This document shows, piece after piece, positions 24,897 through 33,630 of a stretch of 48,649 nucleotides of DNA. Made by a program: the position numbers and the translations under genes. Under the pieces are notes generated by a model. That model worked only from the letters and a program-made list of their open reading frames with translations. It was not told where the DNA came from and made no database searches. Source of the DNA: Candidatus Nomurabacteria bacterium (lineage in GTDB: Bacteria; Patescibacteriota; Saccharimonadia; Saccharimonadales; UBA7683); NCBI GenBank assembly GCA_020631895.1, contig JACKGR010000005.1, positions 1-48,649 of the forward strand, read 5' to 3'. Every line of letters begins with the position of its first letter. Within the stretch, counting starts at the first letter, position 1.

Positions 24897-25358
24897 ATGA
24901 AGAAGAAAGCAGACAAACCACCAATTGTAAATCGGCGTGCCCGATTTGACTACGAGCTAGGCGAGATAATCTCAGCTGGAGTTGTTTTAAGTGGTCCCGA
25001 GGTAAGGGGAGCGCGACTTGGACATGTCAGATTATCAGGAAGTTTTGCCAACTTAAAAGATGGTGAACTGTGGCTAACAAATATGAGTATTACCATACCC
25101 GATACAGCAAAAAATGTTACTGATGATAAGGAGCTAAGTACACCCAGAAAGCTACTGGTTACTAAAAAGCAACTCGCCCAGATAGAAGAAGCCAAAAAAC
25201 AAGGTATGACAATCGTTCCGACTAGACTCTTCAATCATGGAAGATTTATTAAGATTGAACTTGCAATCGCAAAAGGTAAAAAACAATACGACAAACGCGA
25301 GACCATAAAACGCCGCCAGCAAGATCGTGAGTCAAACCGAGCAATAAAAAATGGCTGA
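24897..25358 (+). CDS. smpB: SsrA-binding protein SmpB
   Basis: Partner of tmRNA in trans-translation. All signatures are visible over 153 residues: NRRARFDYELGEIISAGVVL, SGPEVRGARLG (with V-K/R-S-L-R replaced by VRGARLG), the LVPTRLFNHGRFIKIELAIA-like core, AKGKKQYDKRETIKRR, and a basic C-terminal tail that enters the decoding channel. TATACT ends 10 bases before the ATG. Its presence means the genome should encode tmRNA; I did not find a clear ssrA gene in this window. The next gene overlaps by 8 bases. Confidence 0.95.
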   Translation: MKKKADKPPIVNRRARFDYELGEIISAGVVLSGPEVRGARLGHVRLSGSFANLKDGELWLTNMSITIPDTAKNVTDDKELSTPRKLLVTKKQLAQIEEAKKQGMTIVPTRLFNHGRFIKIELAIAKGKKQYDKRETIKRRQQDRESNRAIKNG

Positions 25359-26049
25359 TCAAATAATTCAGATTGATGTACCAAACAACGCCACTGACAT
25401 CGTCATTTTTGTTCACGGTTTTGGAGTCAGATACGATTCTCGCGGAATGTTCACAGATATTAAAGCCGGACTGCCGAATAATTTTGGAACGGTACTATTT
25501 GATCTTAATAACTTCTCGGGGAATGATGTTTATCTAGCCACAATTAAAGATCAAGCTATGGTCTTACAAAAAATTTTTAAACAAGTGACTATAAAATACC
25601 CTAAGAAAACAGTTCATATAATTGCCCACAGTATGGGATGTATTGTTGCTTCAATCGCTAAATTAAGTGTAGATGGTAATGTGATACTTCTCACCCCACC
25701 CGATAATTTTGGCGGAGATCACCTAGAGTCATATTTTCGAAATTATAAGGGGGCCGTTCAAAAAGGCAAGATTCTAACTGTCCCTAGAAAAGACGGCACT
25801 ATCAGTCATATACCGGTTTCATTTTTTAAAGAGCTAGCAGAAATTGATCCAATCGGTTCGATTCTTGACTACGCACAAACAAAGATTCTTCACATAATAC
25901 AAACCACTAGAGATGAGTTGATCGGGACTACTGACTACAGCAAGCTTTCAAAACTAACTAATATTACAAAAGTTTCTTCAGATCATAATTTTACTGGAGA
26001 GAATAGAGATAATCTCATCAAAACAATCTCTGATATCCTAAAAAAATAA
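25351..26049 (+). CDS. Alpha/beta-hydrolase fold protein
   Basis: 232 residues. IVIFVHGFGVRYDSRG forms the oxyanion-hole segment, and VHIIAHSMGCIVAS is the nucleophile elbow G/A-H-S-M-G with the catalytic serine near residue 97. A final SSDHNFTGE supplies a histidine. It has no signal peptide, so it works in the cytosol on an ester or acyl substrate that is not evident. It overlaps the end of smpB (the ATG lies within its last codons), so the two are co-translated. Confidence 0.85.
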   Translation: MADQIIQIDVPNNATDIVIFVHGFGVRYDSRGMFTDIKAGLPNNFGTVLFDLNNFSGNDVYLATIKDQAMVLQKIFKQVTIKYPKKTVHIIAHSMGCIVASIAKLSVDGNVILLTPPDNFGGDHLESYFRNYKGAVQKGKILTVPRKDGTISHIPVSFFKELAEIDPIGSILDYAQTKILHIIQTTRDELIGTTDYSKLSKLTNITKVSSDHNFTGENRDNLIKTISDILKK

Positions 26050-26093
26050 TGGTCTATTCTTCTTGATGCCCTTGGGCTGTATAATTAGTCGTA

Positions 26094-26891
26094 ATGAAGT
26101 TATACAGTTGGAACGTAAATGGAATTAGAGCGGTCAATAATAAGGGCTTATTGATTCCATTTTTAGAAGAACATCAGCCTGATGTACTCTGCCTACAGGA
26201 GACCAAAGTCCAACCTGACCAAATTGATTTTGAAATACCTGGATATTATGTTTACTGGAACTCAGCAATCAAAAAAGGATACTCAAGCACAGCAATACTA
26301 TCAAGAATAGAACCAATAAAGATAATCAACGGATTTCCGGAAAGTATAATTAAAAAACATCAAGTAACCGGCGACACATATGGTAATCCAAACGACGAGG
26401 GTAGAGTAGCGGTTGCTGAATTTGATAAATTTTACGTCGCAACTGTTTACACGCCAAACTCAAAAGGTGACTTAAGTAGGCTAAAGTTAAGATATAAACA
26501 CTGGGATCCGGCATTTTTGGAGTACATGAAGGAACTAGAGAAGACAAAACCAGTTCTATTTAGCGGTGACCTTAATGTAGCTCACACCGAGGATGACCTT
26601 GCAAATCCAAAGCCGAATGTTGGTAAACATGGATTTACAAAAGAAGAGAGAGAAGGTTTTGATAACTTTGTTAAAGCGGGCTTTGTCGATACCTTCAGAA
26701 TGTTCACAAAAGGTAATGGTCACTACACTTGGTGGACACACTGGGCAAATGCCAGAGCCAGAAATGTAGGCTGGCGGATAGATTACTGGCTGGCATCTAA
26801 GTCAATTTCGGACAAGATAGTCTCTTCCAGGATACATCCTGAAGTAATGGGCTCTGACCACTGCCCGGTAAGTATCGAGCTTTCTATATGA
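26094..26891 (+). CDS. xth: Exodeoxyribonuclease III / AP endonuclease
   Basis: Base-excision repair enzyme; 265 residues. Metal and active-site motifs are complete: YSWNVNGIRA (Asn), CLQETKVQ (Glu), the Tyr in VATVYTPNSKGD, FSGDLNVAHTEDD (Asp/Asn), and the C-terminal GSDHCPVSIEL with the catalytic Asp-His. WWTHWANARARNVGWRIDYWL is the typical DNA-contact region. TATAAT (26080-26085) ends 8 bases before the ATG, so the mRNA is likely leaderless. Its stop overlaps the next start as ATGA. Confidence 0.96.
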   Translation: MKLYSWNVNGIRAVNNKGLLIPFLEEHQPDVLCLQETKVQPDQIDFEIPGYYVYWNSAIKKGYSSTAILSRIEPIKIINGFPESIIKKHQVTGDTYGNPNDEGRVAVAEFDKFYVATVYTPNSKGDLSRLKLRYKHWDPAFLEYMKELEKTKPVLFSGDLNVAHTEDDLANPKPNVGKHGFTKEEREGFDNFVKAGFVDTFRMFTKGNGHYTWWTHWANARARNVGWRIDYWLASKSISDKIVSSRIHPEVMGSDHCPVSIELSI

Positions 26892-27688
26892 ATTCCCCAA
26901 CTTGGCTGCGACAATCAGACAAACCGCTCTTTGAACAACTAGATTGGGATAAGCCAGAGAGAAAAGACCATGCAGGGAAGTTACTAATAGTAGGAGGTCA
27001 CGTACACGCACTCACAGCACCAGCCCAAAGTTATTTGCTAGCTTCTTCATTAGGAATAGGAATCCAAAAAGTTTGCCTGCCGTCAAAAACCAAATCAATC
27101 CTAGGCAAAGCACCGTTTGATGCTGTGTTTATACCGAGTACAACGAGTGGTGAATTTGCCAAAGAGGGTATTAATGAGTTACTAGAATATGCTATGTGGG
27201 CGGATACAGTCTTGCTATCTGGTGATATCGGCCGAAATTCACAGACAACTCTGCTGTTAGAGGAATTTATGCAATCTTATAATGGGCAAGTAGTCATAAC
27301 CCAAGATGCGCTTGATACTCTGTCCGGAAGTCCAAAAGAAATTATAAATCGCGAGAATTCAACAATAGTGGCAAGTATCGCTGAACTCCAAAAGCTAGCA
27401 AAAAATAGTGGATGGGAGACTCCAATAACCTATACGATGGATCTAACGAAATTAGTTGAGATATTGGTTGAATTTAGCAAGAAGTTTTCAGCAGGTATTG
27501 TAACATTTCATCAGTCACAATTTGTGGTTGCTATCGACGGTAAGGTAAGCACTACAAAGTCTACTCAGGATATAGACGAGCCACAATCCTGGCGAAATGC
27601 ATTCGCAACCCACGCAGCAGTTTACCAAACTTGGTATCCAAACAAACCGTTTGAATCGCTAACACACTGCGCATATCTGTTAAAATAG
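26888..27688 (+). CDS. Ribokinase-like fold protein, NAD(P)HX dehydratase-like
   Basis: A 266-residue protein. The segment HAGKLLIVGGHVHALTAPAQ recalls the K-G-x-x-LIIGGS start of the NnrD/YjeF C-terminal domain (ribokinase fold), and TVLLSGDIGRNSQTTLLLEE resembles its phosphate-binding region. The usual C-terminal GTGD anion hole is not evident and the last part (DGKVSTTKSTQ, then SWRNAFATHAAVYQTW) has diverged. It could repair hydrated NADH or be a degenerate homologue. It is coupled to xth by an ATGA overlap. Confidence 0.6.
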   Translation: MNSPTWLRQSDKPLFEQLDWDKPERKDHAGKLLIVGGHVHALTAPAQSYLLASSLGIGIQKVCLPSKTKSILGKAPFDAVFIPSTTSGEFAKEGINELLEYAMWADTVLLSGDIGRNSQTTLLLEEFMQSYNGQVVITQDALDTLSGSPKEIINRENSTIVASIAELQKLAKNSGWETPITYTMDLTKLVEILVEFSKKFSAGIVTFHQSQFVVAIDGKVSTTKSTQDIDEPQSWRNAFATHAAVYQTWYPNKPFESLTHCAYLLK

Positions 27689-27692
27689 GGTT

Positions 27693-28220
27693 ATGAAAGA
27701 ATCAATTGTTCTCGGTGGCGGTTGTTTTTGGTGCCTGGAGGCAGTTTATCTGAGAGTTAAAGGCGTGACGTCAGTTACTAATGGTTATGCTGGTGGGACA
27801 AGCCAAAATTCAAGTTACTGGGATCTACATACATCCAAAAACGACCACGCTGAAGTTGTAAAAGTTGAATTCGACACAAAGCAAATTGATTTAGACACAA
27901 TTTTAGGTATTTTTTGGGCACTACATAATCCGACAACCCCAAACCAACAGGGAGCTGACATAGGTCCAGCCTACCGTTCAATTATTCTATACTCTGACGA
28001 CAAACAAAAAATACTTGCAATAGAATCACGAGAAAAAGTAGGTCAACCACTTTGGGATGACCCGATTGTGACTGAAATCAAACCACTAGAAAAGTTTTGG
28101 CCAGCAGAACCAGAGCAACAAAACTACTTTGATAATCACCCTGACCAAGCCTACTGCCAAATTGTGATAAACCCAAAACTAGTAAAACTAAAACAAAAAT
28201 TCGCCCATTTGCTACAATGA
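27693..28220 (+). CDS. msrA: Peptide methionine sulfoxide reductase A
   Basis: Repairs S-methionine sulfoxide in proteins. The 175-residue protein has GGGCFWCLEAVY (catalytic Cys11, recycling-site candidate Cys14, Glu16), TNGYAGG, HAEVVKVEFD, FWALHNPTTPNQQGADIGPAYRS and a C-terminal DNHPDQAYC. All are family hallmarks. TAAAAT (27681-27686) ends 6 bases before the ATG, inside the end of the previous gene. A decayed copy of its 3' end lies 0.8 kb downstream. Confidence 0.96.
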   Translation: MKESIVLGGGCFWCLEAVYLRVKGVTSVTNGYAGGTSQNSSYWDLHTSKNDHAEVVKVEFDTKQIDLDTILGIFWALHNPTTPNQQGADIGPAYRSIILYSDDKQKILAIESREKVGQPLWDDPIVTEIKPLEKFWPAEPEQQNYFDNHPDQAYCQIVINPKLVKLKQKFAHLLQ

Positions 28221-28224
28221 CTGT

Positions 28225-28887
28225 ATGAATTTAGAAAATCAAAAAAGTAAGTCTAATAAAACAACTTGGCTAATTTTATCATTTATAGTTTTTATATTTT
28301 TGATGTTAGGAGTGTTTATATTATTTCTGTATAACCAGAATAAAGATACATTATCCCTAGATAGTAAAATCCCTAAACCAGAAGATATTGAAATTTCTGA
28401 AGAATATGTAAAGCAGAGGGTAGGGCAAATTAAAATGCCGGGGGATATAATACTTAATGATACTTACAACCAAGGTTGCGTAAAATCTCCTGGAGGATCA
28501 GGTTTTGTTAGTGAAACTGATACAAGATGTACATACAGAAACCTCACTTTATATTTAGTAAGCGGTGATGCCGATGCATTCCTAAGTCAATTAAAAGAAA
28601 AGATAAAAATGGATGGATGGGTAGGAAATGGAGAAGATACTAAAACATACAATCGTTACGATGGACCTGTTGAGAAAAGTTACAATGTCGATTTACATAT
28701 TAAAATTTACAAAAAGGGCTCACTGTCTTCTGTGCGCAGCTCAGATTATGACATTTTTTACGAAGACAATGAGGATAAGCACATGGCTGCTTTATTTGAC
28801 ATGATTAAGAAGGAGCTAACATCTAACCCCGAGTCAACGTACGTTGTCATTGATCTCCAGTATGTGTACTTCTGGAGTCTTGATTAA
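28225..28887 (+). CDS. Membrane-anchored hypothetical protein
   Basis: A 220-residue protein with one hydrophobic segment (about 14-36) after a basic N-terminus, then a polar outer domain rich in Asp, Lys and Tyr. Two cysteines (GCVKSP, TRCTYR; about residues 90 and 106) could form a disulfide. No family recognised. TACAAT (28213-28218) overlaps the msrA stop and ends 6 bases before the ATG. The gene lies between intact msrA and a decayed copy of the msrA 3' end, so it may have arrived with a segmental duplication. Confidence 0.7.
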   Translation: MNLENQKSKSNKTTWLILSFIVFIFLMLGVFILFLYNQNKDTLSLDSKIPKPEDIEISEEYVKQRVGQIKMPGDIILNDTYNQGCVKSPGGSGFVSETDTRCTYRNLTLYLVSGDADAFLSQLKEKIKMDGWVGNGEDTKTYNRYDGPVEKSYNVDLHIKIYKKGSLSSVRSSDYDIFYEDNEDKHMAALFDMIKKELTSNPESTYVVIDLQYVYFWSLD

Positions 28888-28888
28888 C

Positions 28889-28993
28889 TTTTAGCAAGAC
28901 GGATCAAAGCATCAAAACTACATCTAGGATCCAGACCAAGCCTAATGTTAAGTAATAATGACCCAAAAATTAGTAAAACTAAAAAAATACACT
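28889..28993 (+). pseudogene. Decayed duplicate of the msrA 3' end
   Basis: This noncoding stretch aligns by eye with msrA bases from about 28096 to 28204. TTTTAGC.AAGACGGATCAAAGC follows TTTTGGCCAGCAGAACCAGAGC. Shared blocks are CAAAACTAC, GACCAAGCCTA and TAGTAAAACTAAAA. In the msrA frame it would read roughly DPDQA-stop-C-stop, then QKLVKLKKY against PKLVKLKQKF, so it carries stops and small indels. It is a remnant of a partial gene duplication, not an active gene. Confidence 0.7.
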
Positions 28994-28999
28994 CAACAG

Positions 29000-29497
29000 C
29001 TAAGTTTTTAAATTCTTATAGGCTTGTTTAATAATATCGTGCATGAAGTCTTGATCGCCGGCACTGTAGTTTCTAATGAATTCTTCAGGACTTATTATTA
29101 CTCTCTCGTATGACATTTCATAAGATAAAGTAAAATCTAAAATTTCGTCTACTTTTGCTACATATATCAACATGTAGCTGGCATCTTCAACTGCATCACC
29201 AAAATAATTCGATCTTATAACCTCTGCAAGCTTAATATCTTTAACTGTTACGTTTGCCTCTTCCATCAGTTCGCGATGTAAAGTTTCTTCAGGAGATTTT
29301 TCATGCTTTTCAACATGACCCCCAGGTATATCTAGTCCTCGATTCTTCAGCCTAACAGCTATCATTTCGCCTGTTTCGGTTATAGGTATCACGCTAACGC
29401 TGGTAACTTTACTGAAAGGTGGTACATTTTTAACACCAACTCTTGTAAAAGTGACTTCTGCGTCTTTAATGGTTGTTTTGTAGCTTATCAAACCCAT
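29000..29497 (-). CDS. Nudix hydrolase
   Basis: A 165-residue protein with the Nudix box as PGGHVEKHEKSPEETLHREL then MEEANV. Compared with G-x5-E-x7-R-E-U-x-E-E, one extra residue sits between the first Glu and the Arg-Glu pair, but the metal-binding RELMEEAN is intact. Nudix enzymes hydrolyse nucleoside diphosphates linked to another group; the substrate cannot be told. TATAAA lies directly before the ATG. It neighbours tRNA-Leu on the same strand, whose 3' side faces its start. Confidence 0.88.
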   Translation of the reverse strand: MGLISYKTTIKDAEVTFTRVGVKNVPPFSKVTSVSVIPITETGEMIAVRLKNRGLDIPGGHVEKHEKSPEETLHRELMEEANVTVKDIKLAEVIRSNYFGDAVEDASYMLIYVAKVDEILDFTLSYEMSYERVIISPEEFIRNYSAGDQDFMHDIIKQAYKNLKT

Positions 29498-29532
29498 TTT
29501 ATATCGTGATGTCTCAATTCAATGTTTAAGTT

Positions 29533-29618
29533 TGGTGGGCGAGGAGGGACTTGAACCCTCAATCCATGAAGGAACACGATTTTGAGTCGTGCGCGTATAC
29601 CAATTCCGCCACTCGCCC
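29533..29618 (-). tRNA. tRNA-Leu (anticodon CAA)
   Basis: On the minus strand: acceptor GGGCGAG/CTCGCCC, discriminator A and an encoded CCA (29535-29533). The anticodon stem CACGA/TCGTG encloses CTCAAAA with anticodon CAA. A long variable arm identifies the class II leucine tRNA, and the T-arm is GAGGG-TTCAAGT-CCCTC. Confidence 0.95.
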
Positions 29619-29699
29619 AAGATATGCGCTAACACTTTAGTTTATAACGTAATAATTGTACACTATAGGGGAAAGATTAGCACGAGCGATAACTATATA

Positions 29700-30938
29700 A
29701 TGAACGATGATACAAACAACAAATCACCGGCAAATCGGTCAATACCCGCTAGGCCATCGCCGAGCAGACCTCCTATTGAGTGGCCTAAAAGAGTAGCCCA
29801 AGCAAACACAAACGACAAAGCCACCGATTTTGCTCGCGGACAACTTGATCGTGCATACTTACGAGACGGATCACAAACAGCTCCCAAAAAATTAAAGAGC
29901 TCCCCAAAAGTAATTCAACCGGCTGAAACTAAGGTGGTGCAAACTGCCACTAACCCACAGGCTGGGCATACTCTTAAGAATGAACCGTATGACTGGCAAC
30001 AATATCACAGCGCCTGGCAACAATACTACCATCAGTACTTCTACCGATACTATGCTGGGTGGTGGCAACAAAACCAACAAGTTGCAACTTTACCGGCCCA
30101 AAATGCTCCTCAAAATAGCGATACCATTTTTTCAGCCAACGAGCCGGAACAATTATCAAAACGACAACAAATCGCAAATGATATAAAAACCAAGATCAGA
30201 ACTACTGTGCAAAAAAATGCCAAAAAAGTTCAATCAAGTTCACACTTTAAACCACTTTTAATGGCTTTATCTGTGGCTTCAGTCTTTCTCTTGATTAACT
30301 ATAATCAGGTTTTAATCGGTGAGTTTAAGCAATACGTTGCGCCAGGTAATGTTGTTACTACGCCTGTAATTGTCGAGCCAAATGCAGCAGCCAGTGTCGG
30401 CCCAAACCCTAAGATTATTATCCCAAAAATTGGAGTTGAGGCTCCAGTAGTCTACGACGAGCCAAAAGTTGACGAACGTAGTTATCAGGCAGCGCTAGAG
30501 AGAGGAGTAGTAAGACTCGGCAATACTGCCAACCCAGGCACTATCGGCAACATTGTAATTGGCGGTCACTCGAGCAACAACGTATTCAATCCAGGCAAAT
30601 ACAAATACGTGTTTGTGAATTTAAAACGACTTGAAGTGGGTGATATTTTATACCTAAATTTTGAGGGTCAGAGATATACCTACAAAGTGACGATAGCAAA
30701 CAAGATCGTTGCACCATCAGAAACCAATATATTAGCCCAGACTTCTACCCCGACCGTTACGCTGTTTACATGTGACCCTCCCGGAACTAACAAAAACAGG
30801 CTTATCGTTCAGGCAGTCCAAATTGATCCAAGTATAGATAAGGCCGTAAAAAACCAAAATGCTCCGACAGACGCTAACAAAGTAAACCCGCTACCAAGCG
30901 TTGCTCCTAGTCTATGGGACAGACTATTTAACAGTTAA
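29700..30938 (+). CDS. Sortase-family transpeptidase with long aromatic-rich N-terminal region
   Basis: About 412 residues from ATG 29700 (the frame is open to 29589 through the tRNA, so the upstream start is not used). Order: Pro-rich start; an aromatic patch at about 98-122 (YDWQQYHSAWQQYYHQYFYR then YYAGWW); a membrane segment at about 186-201; and a sortase domain with catalytic His290 in VIGGHSS, Cys358 in TLFTCDPPG and Arg367 in KNRLIV. Sortases join surface proteins to the wall or to each other. The cytoplasmic aromatic-rich tail is unusual. No obvious LPxTG substrate lies beside it. The last codons overlap the end of the convergent PEGA gene. Confidence 0.85.
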   Translation: MNDDTNNKSPANRSIPARPSPSRPPIEWPKRVAQANTNDKATDFARGQLDRAYLRDGSQTAPKKLKSSPKVIQPAETKVVQTATNPQAGHTLKNEPYDWQQYHSAWQQYYHQYFYRYYAGWWQQNQQVATLPAQNAPQNSDTIFSANEPEQLSKRQQIANDIKTKIRTTVQKNAKKVQSSSHFKPLLMALSVASVFLLINYNQVLIGEFKQYVAPGNVVTTPVIVEPNAAASVGPNPKIIIPKIGVEAPVVYDEPKVDERSYQAALERGVVRLGNTANPGTIGNIVIGGHSSNNVFNPGKYKYVFVNLKRLEVGDILYLNFEGQRYTYKVTIANKIVAPSETNILAQTSTPTVTLFTCDPPGTNKNRLIVQAVQIDPSIDKAVKNQNAPTDANKVNPLPSVAPSLWDRLFNS

Positions 30939-32360
30939 CAGCACTAAATCAAGTGTTGTCTTAGCACCCTCGGTATTAACTCTAAATGTGTTTCTGTAGT
31001 CTGAGCTATAAAAAAGACCAGTCCCCAAGTCAGATTTAACCAAACCAGATTTATTCATACCATCAAACTCAATTATAAAGTTCTGCCCATCAACCGCCTG
31101 ATATGAGAGATGCGAGTCGTTCATCCAATCTAAACTATCGGATTTTATCTGTCTAGTGATTGAAAAATTAGAGCTTCTGACATTTTCAAAATCAAAAGCG
31201 GCGTAATTTGTGCTCGATCTGACAACTAGATACTGGTTATTAGGACTAAACTTGATAAAGTCAGCCGATACTATAGGTAACTTCACATAGGGGATTTGCT
31301 TTTTTAAAATTGGCTGATTGAGTGCATCTCTATAGACTCGGACTGCATCATCGCTCGATATTGCCAAATAGGTATGATCATCAAACTCACCGTAGGCAAT
31401 CTTAGGTTTCACTGCTGTACTGTCAAACTGCTCTAAGACAGCCTTTTGATCAGACTTCAAAACACCGGCCTCAATTTTGTTAGAAGTAGGTGATAACCTT
31501 GTAAATGCGACGGTTTTGTCACCAAAATTCTGGTAGGACTGTACACCATCTAGGACAAAAGTTGATTCGCCATTTGCTAAATTGTACTGCCTTAAGATAC
31601 CTTGATTTAATCCATATATAATATCGGTTTTTGATCCCAAGTAATTAACGTAGCTCGGAGCTATTTGTGCAAATCTATCAGTTATATTTACTGAATTTGC
31701 TGGATTATTAATATCCAAAGATACAACTTTATTAATTCCACTCGGTAAAGCTTGGTTAATCAAAACGTTTTTTGAATTTTTAGACCACTCAATTGTAGAG
31801 AGTGCACCAACTGACCCTGCTTCACGAGAAAAGGCTGCCGGAATGATAATTGACGTCTCAACAGGTTTATCTGGATTTAGATCGATGATCTTTAACGAAT
31901 TATCAGAAGCAACGTAGTACACGAGATTCTTTCTGTTCGGTGACTGAGTTAGTAGCTGAGGTGAGCTTATTGTTATTTGAGGCGAGGCAGTAAGCTTTTT
32001 TGGAATTAGCAGTGGGTAATCGACTCGTTCAACAACTTCTTTTTTTATTTCAAAATTCTTCTTCCAACCTTTATATCCATCGAGCTCGAGGCTTATCTCG
32101 TATCGACCAATCGGAATTACGAATCTCCCCGGAGATCTGGAGTCTTCAAGTTTACCGTCGATATATATTTGGGCAGCTTCTGGTTTGTTGTCTATCAGTA
32201 CAAGCCCGCTATGGATAACTTTACCGTCCCGATTGAATCTATAGCCAAGAGCAATCAAAAGGAGTAAAACGGTTGTCACAATTGACAAAAATATTGTAAC
32301 TGAGTAGGCTACTACTCTAAGCGCAATCACTCTATTGCTTTTAATATTTACCCGATGCAC
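30924..32360 (-). CDS. Membrane-anchored PEGA-domain protein with predicted beta-propeller
   Basis: About 478 residues from GTG 32360. The frame is open to 32459 but would then overlap the divergent gene, and TATGAT ends 6 bases before this GTG. One membrane segment at about 15-37 is followed by a PEGA domain (GLVLIDNKPEAAQIYIDGKL, GRYEISLELDGYKGW). About 300 residues of repeating beta-strand blocks follow (NRKNLVYYVASDNSLKIIDL, NNQYLVVRSSTNYAAFD), like a WD/TolB-type propeller. It is likely an extracellular binding or scaffold protein; the ligand is unknown. Confidence 0.78.
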   Translation of the reverse strand: MHRVNIKSNRVIALRVVAYSVTIFLSIVTTVLLLLIALGYRFNRDGKVIHSGLVLIDNKPEAAQIYIDGKLEDSRSPGRFVIPIGRYEISLELDGYKGWKKNFEIKKEVVERVDYPLLIPKKLTASPQITISSPQLLTQSPNRKNLVYYVASDNSLKIIDLNPDKPVETSIIIPAAFSREAGSVGALSTIEWSKNSKNVLINQALPSGINKVVSLDINNPANSVNITDRFAQIAPSYVNYLGSKTDIIYGLNQGILRQYNLANGESTFVLDGVQSYQNFGDKTVAFTRLSPTSNKIEAGVLKSDQKAVLEQFDSTAVKPKIAYGEFDDHTYLAISSDDAVRVYRDALNQPILKKQIPYVKLPIVSADFIKFSPNNQYLVVRSSTNYAAFDFENVRSSNFSITRQIKSDSLDWMNDSHLSYQAVDGQNFIIEFDGMNKSGLVKSDLGTGLFYSSDYRNTFRVNTEGAKTTLDLVLLTVK

Positions 32361-32449
32361 TATACCATCATAACACTTGCGCCTAACTAATTTCAGGGTT
32401 ACTATTATATGCAGAATCAAAAAAGCATAAACGTGATTGACGAGTCCTA

Positions 32450-33598
32450 ATGAAATCAAACAATACTATACATATCAACGGTAAGTTATATGACGCTAGA
32501 ACTGGCGAACTTATTGAAAAAATAAAGTCATCATCTGCCAAGACTCTTAAAAAACTAGTACCTTCACCATCATCAAAACACTCATCCGGATCAGCATCGA
32601 ACAAACCATCTCCAGCCGTTAGTAAAAAGCGCGGCAACGGATTTGTGGACGGAATTGCAAAAAATCCAAATTCCCTCACTAGATCACATAATCAAAAAGT
32701 TAACATAAAAAAGCTAAATAAATCGCCGGTGGAGCCTAAGTCCACCGTTTCTCATGTTGTCGCACCTGTCCACCGCAACCTAAAGCATTCTTCAACACTA
32801 AATCGCTCCGGTGTTCGTCCGCCACGACTTTCAGCTCCCGAATCAAAAACTCATACAACTGCGCAAAGAAAAACCTCTAAACCACCCCTAAGGAGGATAC
32901 AACGAGCCGAATCAACACACAAATCCTCAGTTATCTCCAGGTTCTCACATCCAATAAATAAACATGGTCAATCAACAGTTAGCACTAAGACTCCAGAGGT
33001 AAACCTATCAATGAAGAATATTGCAATTGCAGCAGAAAAATCAAAAACAACAAAATCTAACCACAAACTGATCAATGAGAGCCTGTCTGTCGATAACACA
33101 GTATCCAAAAAGATTAAAACACCTAGAGTGAAGCATAACTCTAGGATATTCCACTTTATGAGTGCCGGACTAGCAGCCGTAATACTACTTGGCTACGTAA
33201 CTTATCTAAACGTTCCCTCTGTATCTATGAAGGTGGCATCAAGTCGGGCAGGTTTTGCGGCTACTTTGCCAAGTCAGACACCAGCTGGTTATAAAATGCA
33301 GGGACCAATCGCTTACAGCCCAGGTCAAGTTGTGATTAACTTTGGCTCAAATACTGACGATCGACATTTCACAATTCAACAACAGCCGTCGTCGTGGGAT
33401 TCCGAGGCTTTAAAAGAGAATTTTGTAGCTAAAGAGAGTAATGCAGAACCATTAACTTACAACGATAGAGGCCTAACCATCTATCTTTACAACGGTGGGG
33501 ATGCAGCATGGGTAGATGGGGGAAGGTTTTACTCAATAAAGGCAGGGAACTCACAACTTGATACAAACCAAATACTTGATCTTGCTACTAGCATGTAG
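32450..33598 (+). CDS. Membrane protein with disordered basic region and DUF4367-like outer domain
   Basis: A 382-residue protein. Residues 1-225 are Ser/Lys/Pro/His-rich and probably disordered (SPSSKHSSGSASNKPSPAVS). One membrane segment lies at about 235-255. The outer domain (PAGYKMQGPIAYSPGQVVIN, then HFTIQQQPSSWDS, GLTIYLYNGGDAAWVDGG) resembles DUF4367 domains, which occur in Gram-positive envelope and anti-sigma-related proteins. No catalytic motif is visible. The upstream gap has no clear ribosome site; the ATG is separated from the PEGA gene start by 89 bases. Confidence 0.72.
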   Translation: MKSNNTIHINGKLYDARTGELIEKIKSSSAKTLKKLVPSPSSKHSSGSASNKPSPAVSKKRGNGFVDGIAKNPNSLTRSHNQKVNIKKLNKSPVEPKSTVSHVVAPVHRNLKHSSTLNRSGVRPPRLSAPESKTHTTAQRKTSKPPLRRIQRAESTHKSSVISRFSHPINKHGQSTVSTKTPEVNLSMKNIAIAAEKSKTTKSNHKLINESLSVDNTVSKKIKTPRVKHNSRIFHFMSAGLAAVILLGYVTYLNVPSVSMKVASSRAGFAATLPSQTPAGYKMQGPIAYSPGQVVINFGSNTDDRHFTIQQQPSSWDSEALKENFVAKESNAEPLTYNDRGLTIYLYNGGDAAWVDGGRFYSIKAGNSQLDTNQILDLATSM

Positions 33599-33630
33599 CA
33601 ACTTTACCTCTGTAATGATAGAATAATCAG

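Noticed and set aside
29589..29699. Upstream extension of the sortase gene
   Set aside because: It would be read through tRNA-Leu sequence; ATG 29700 is the first sensible start.
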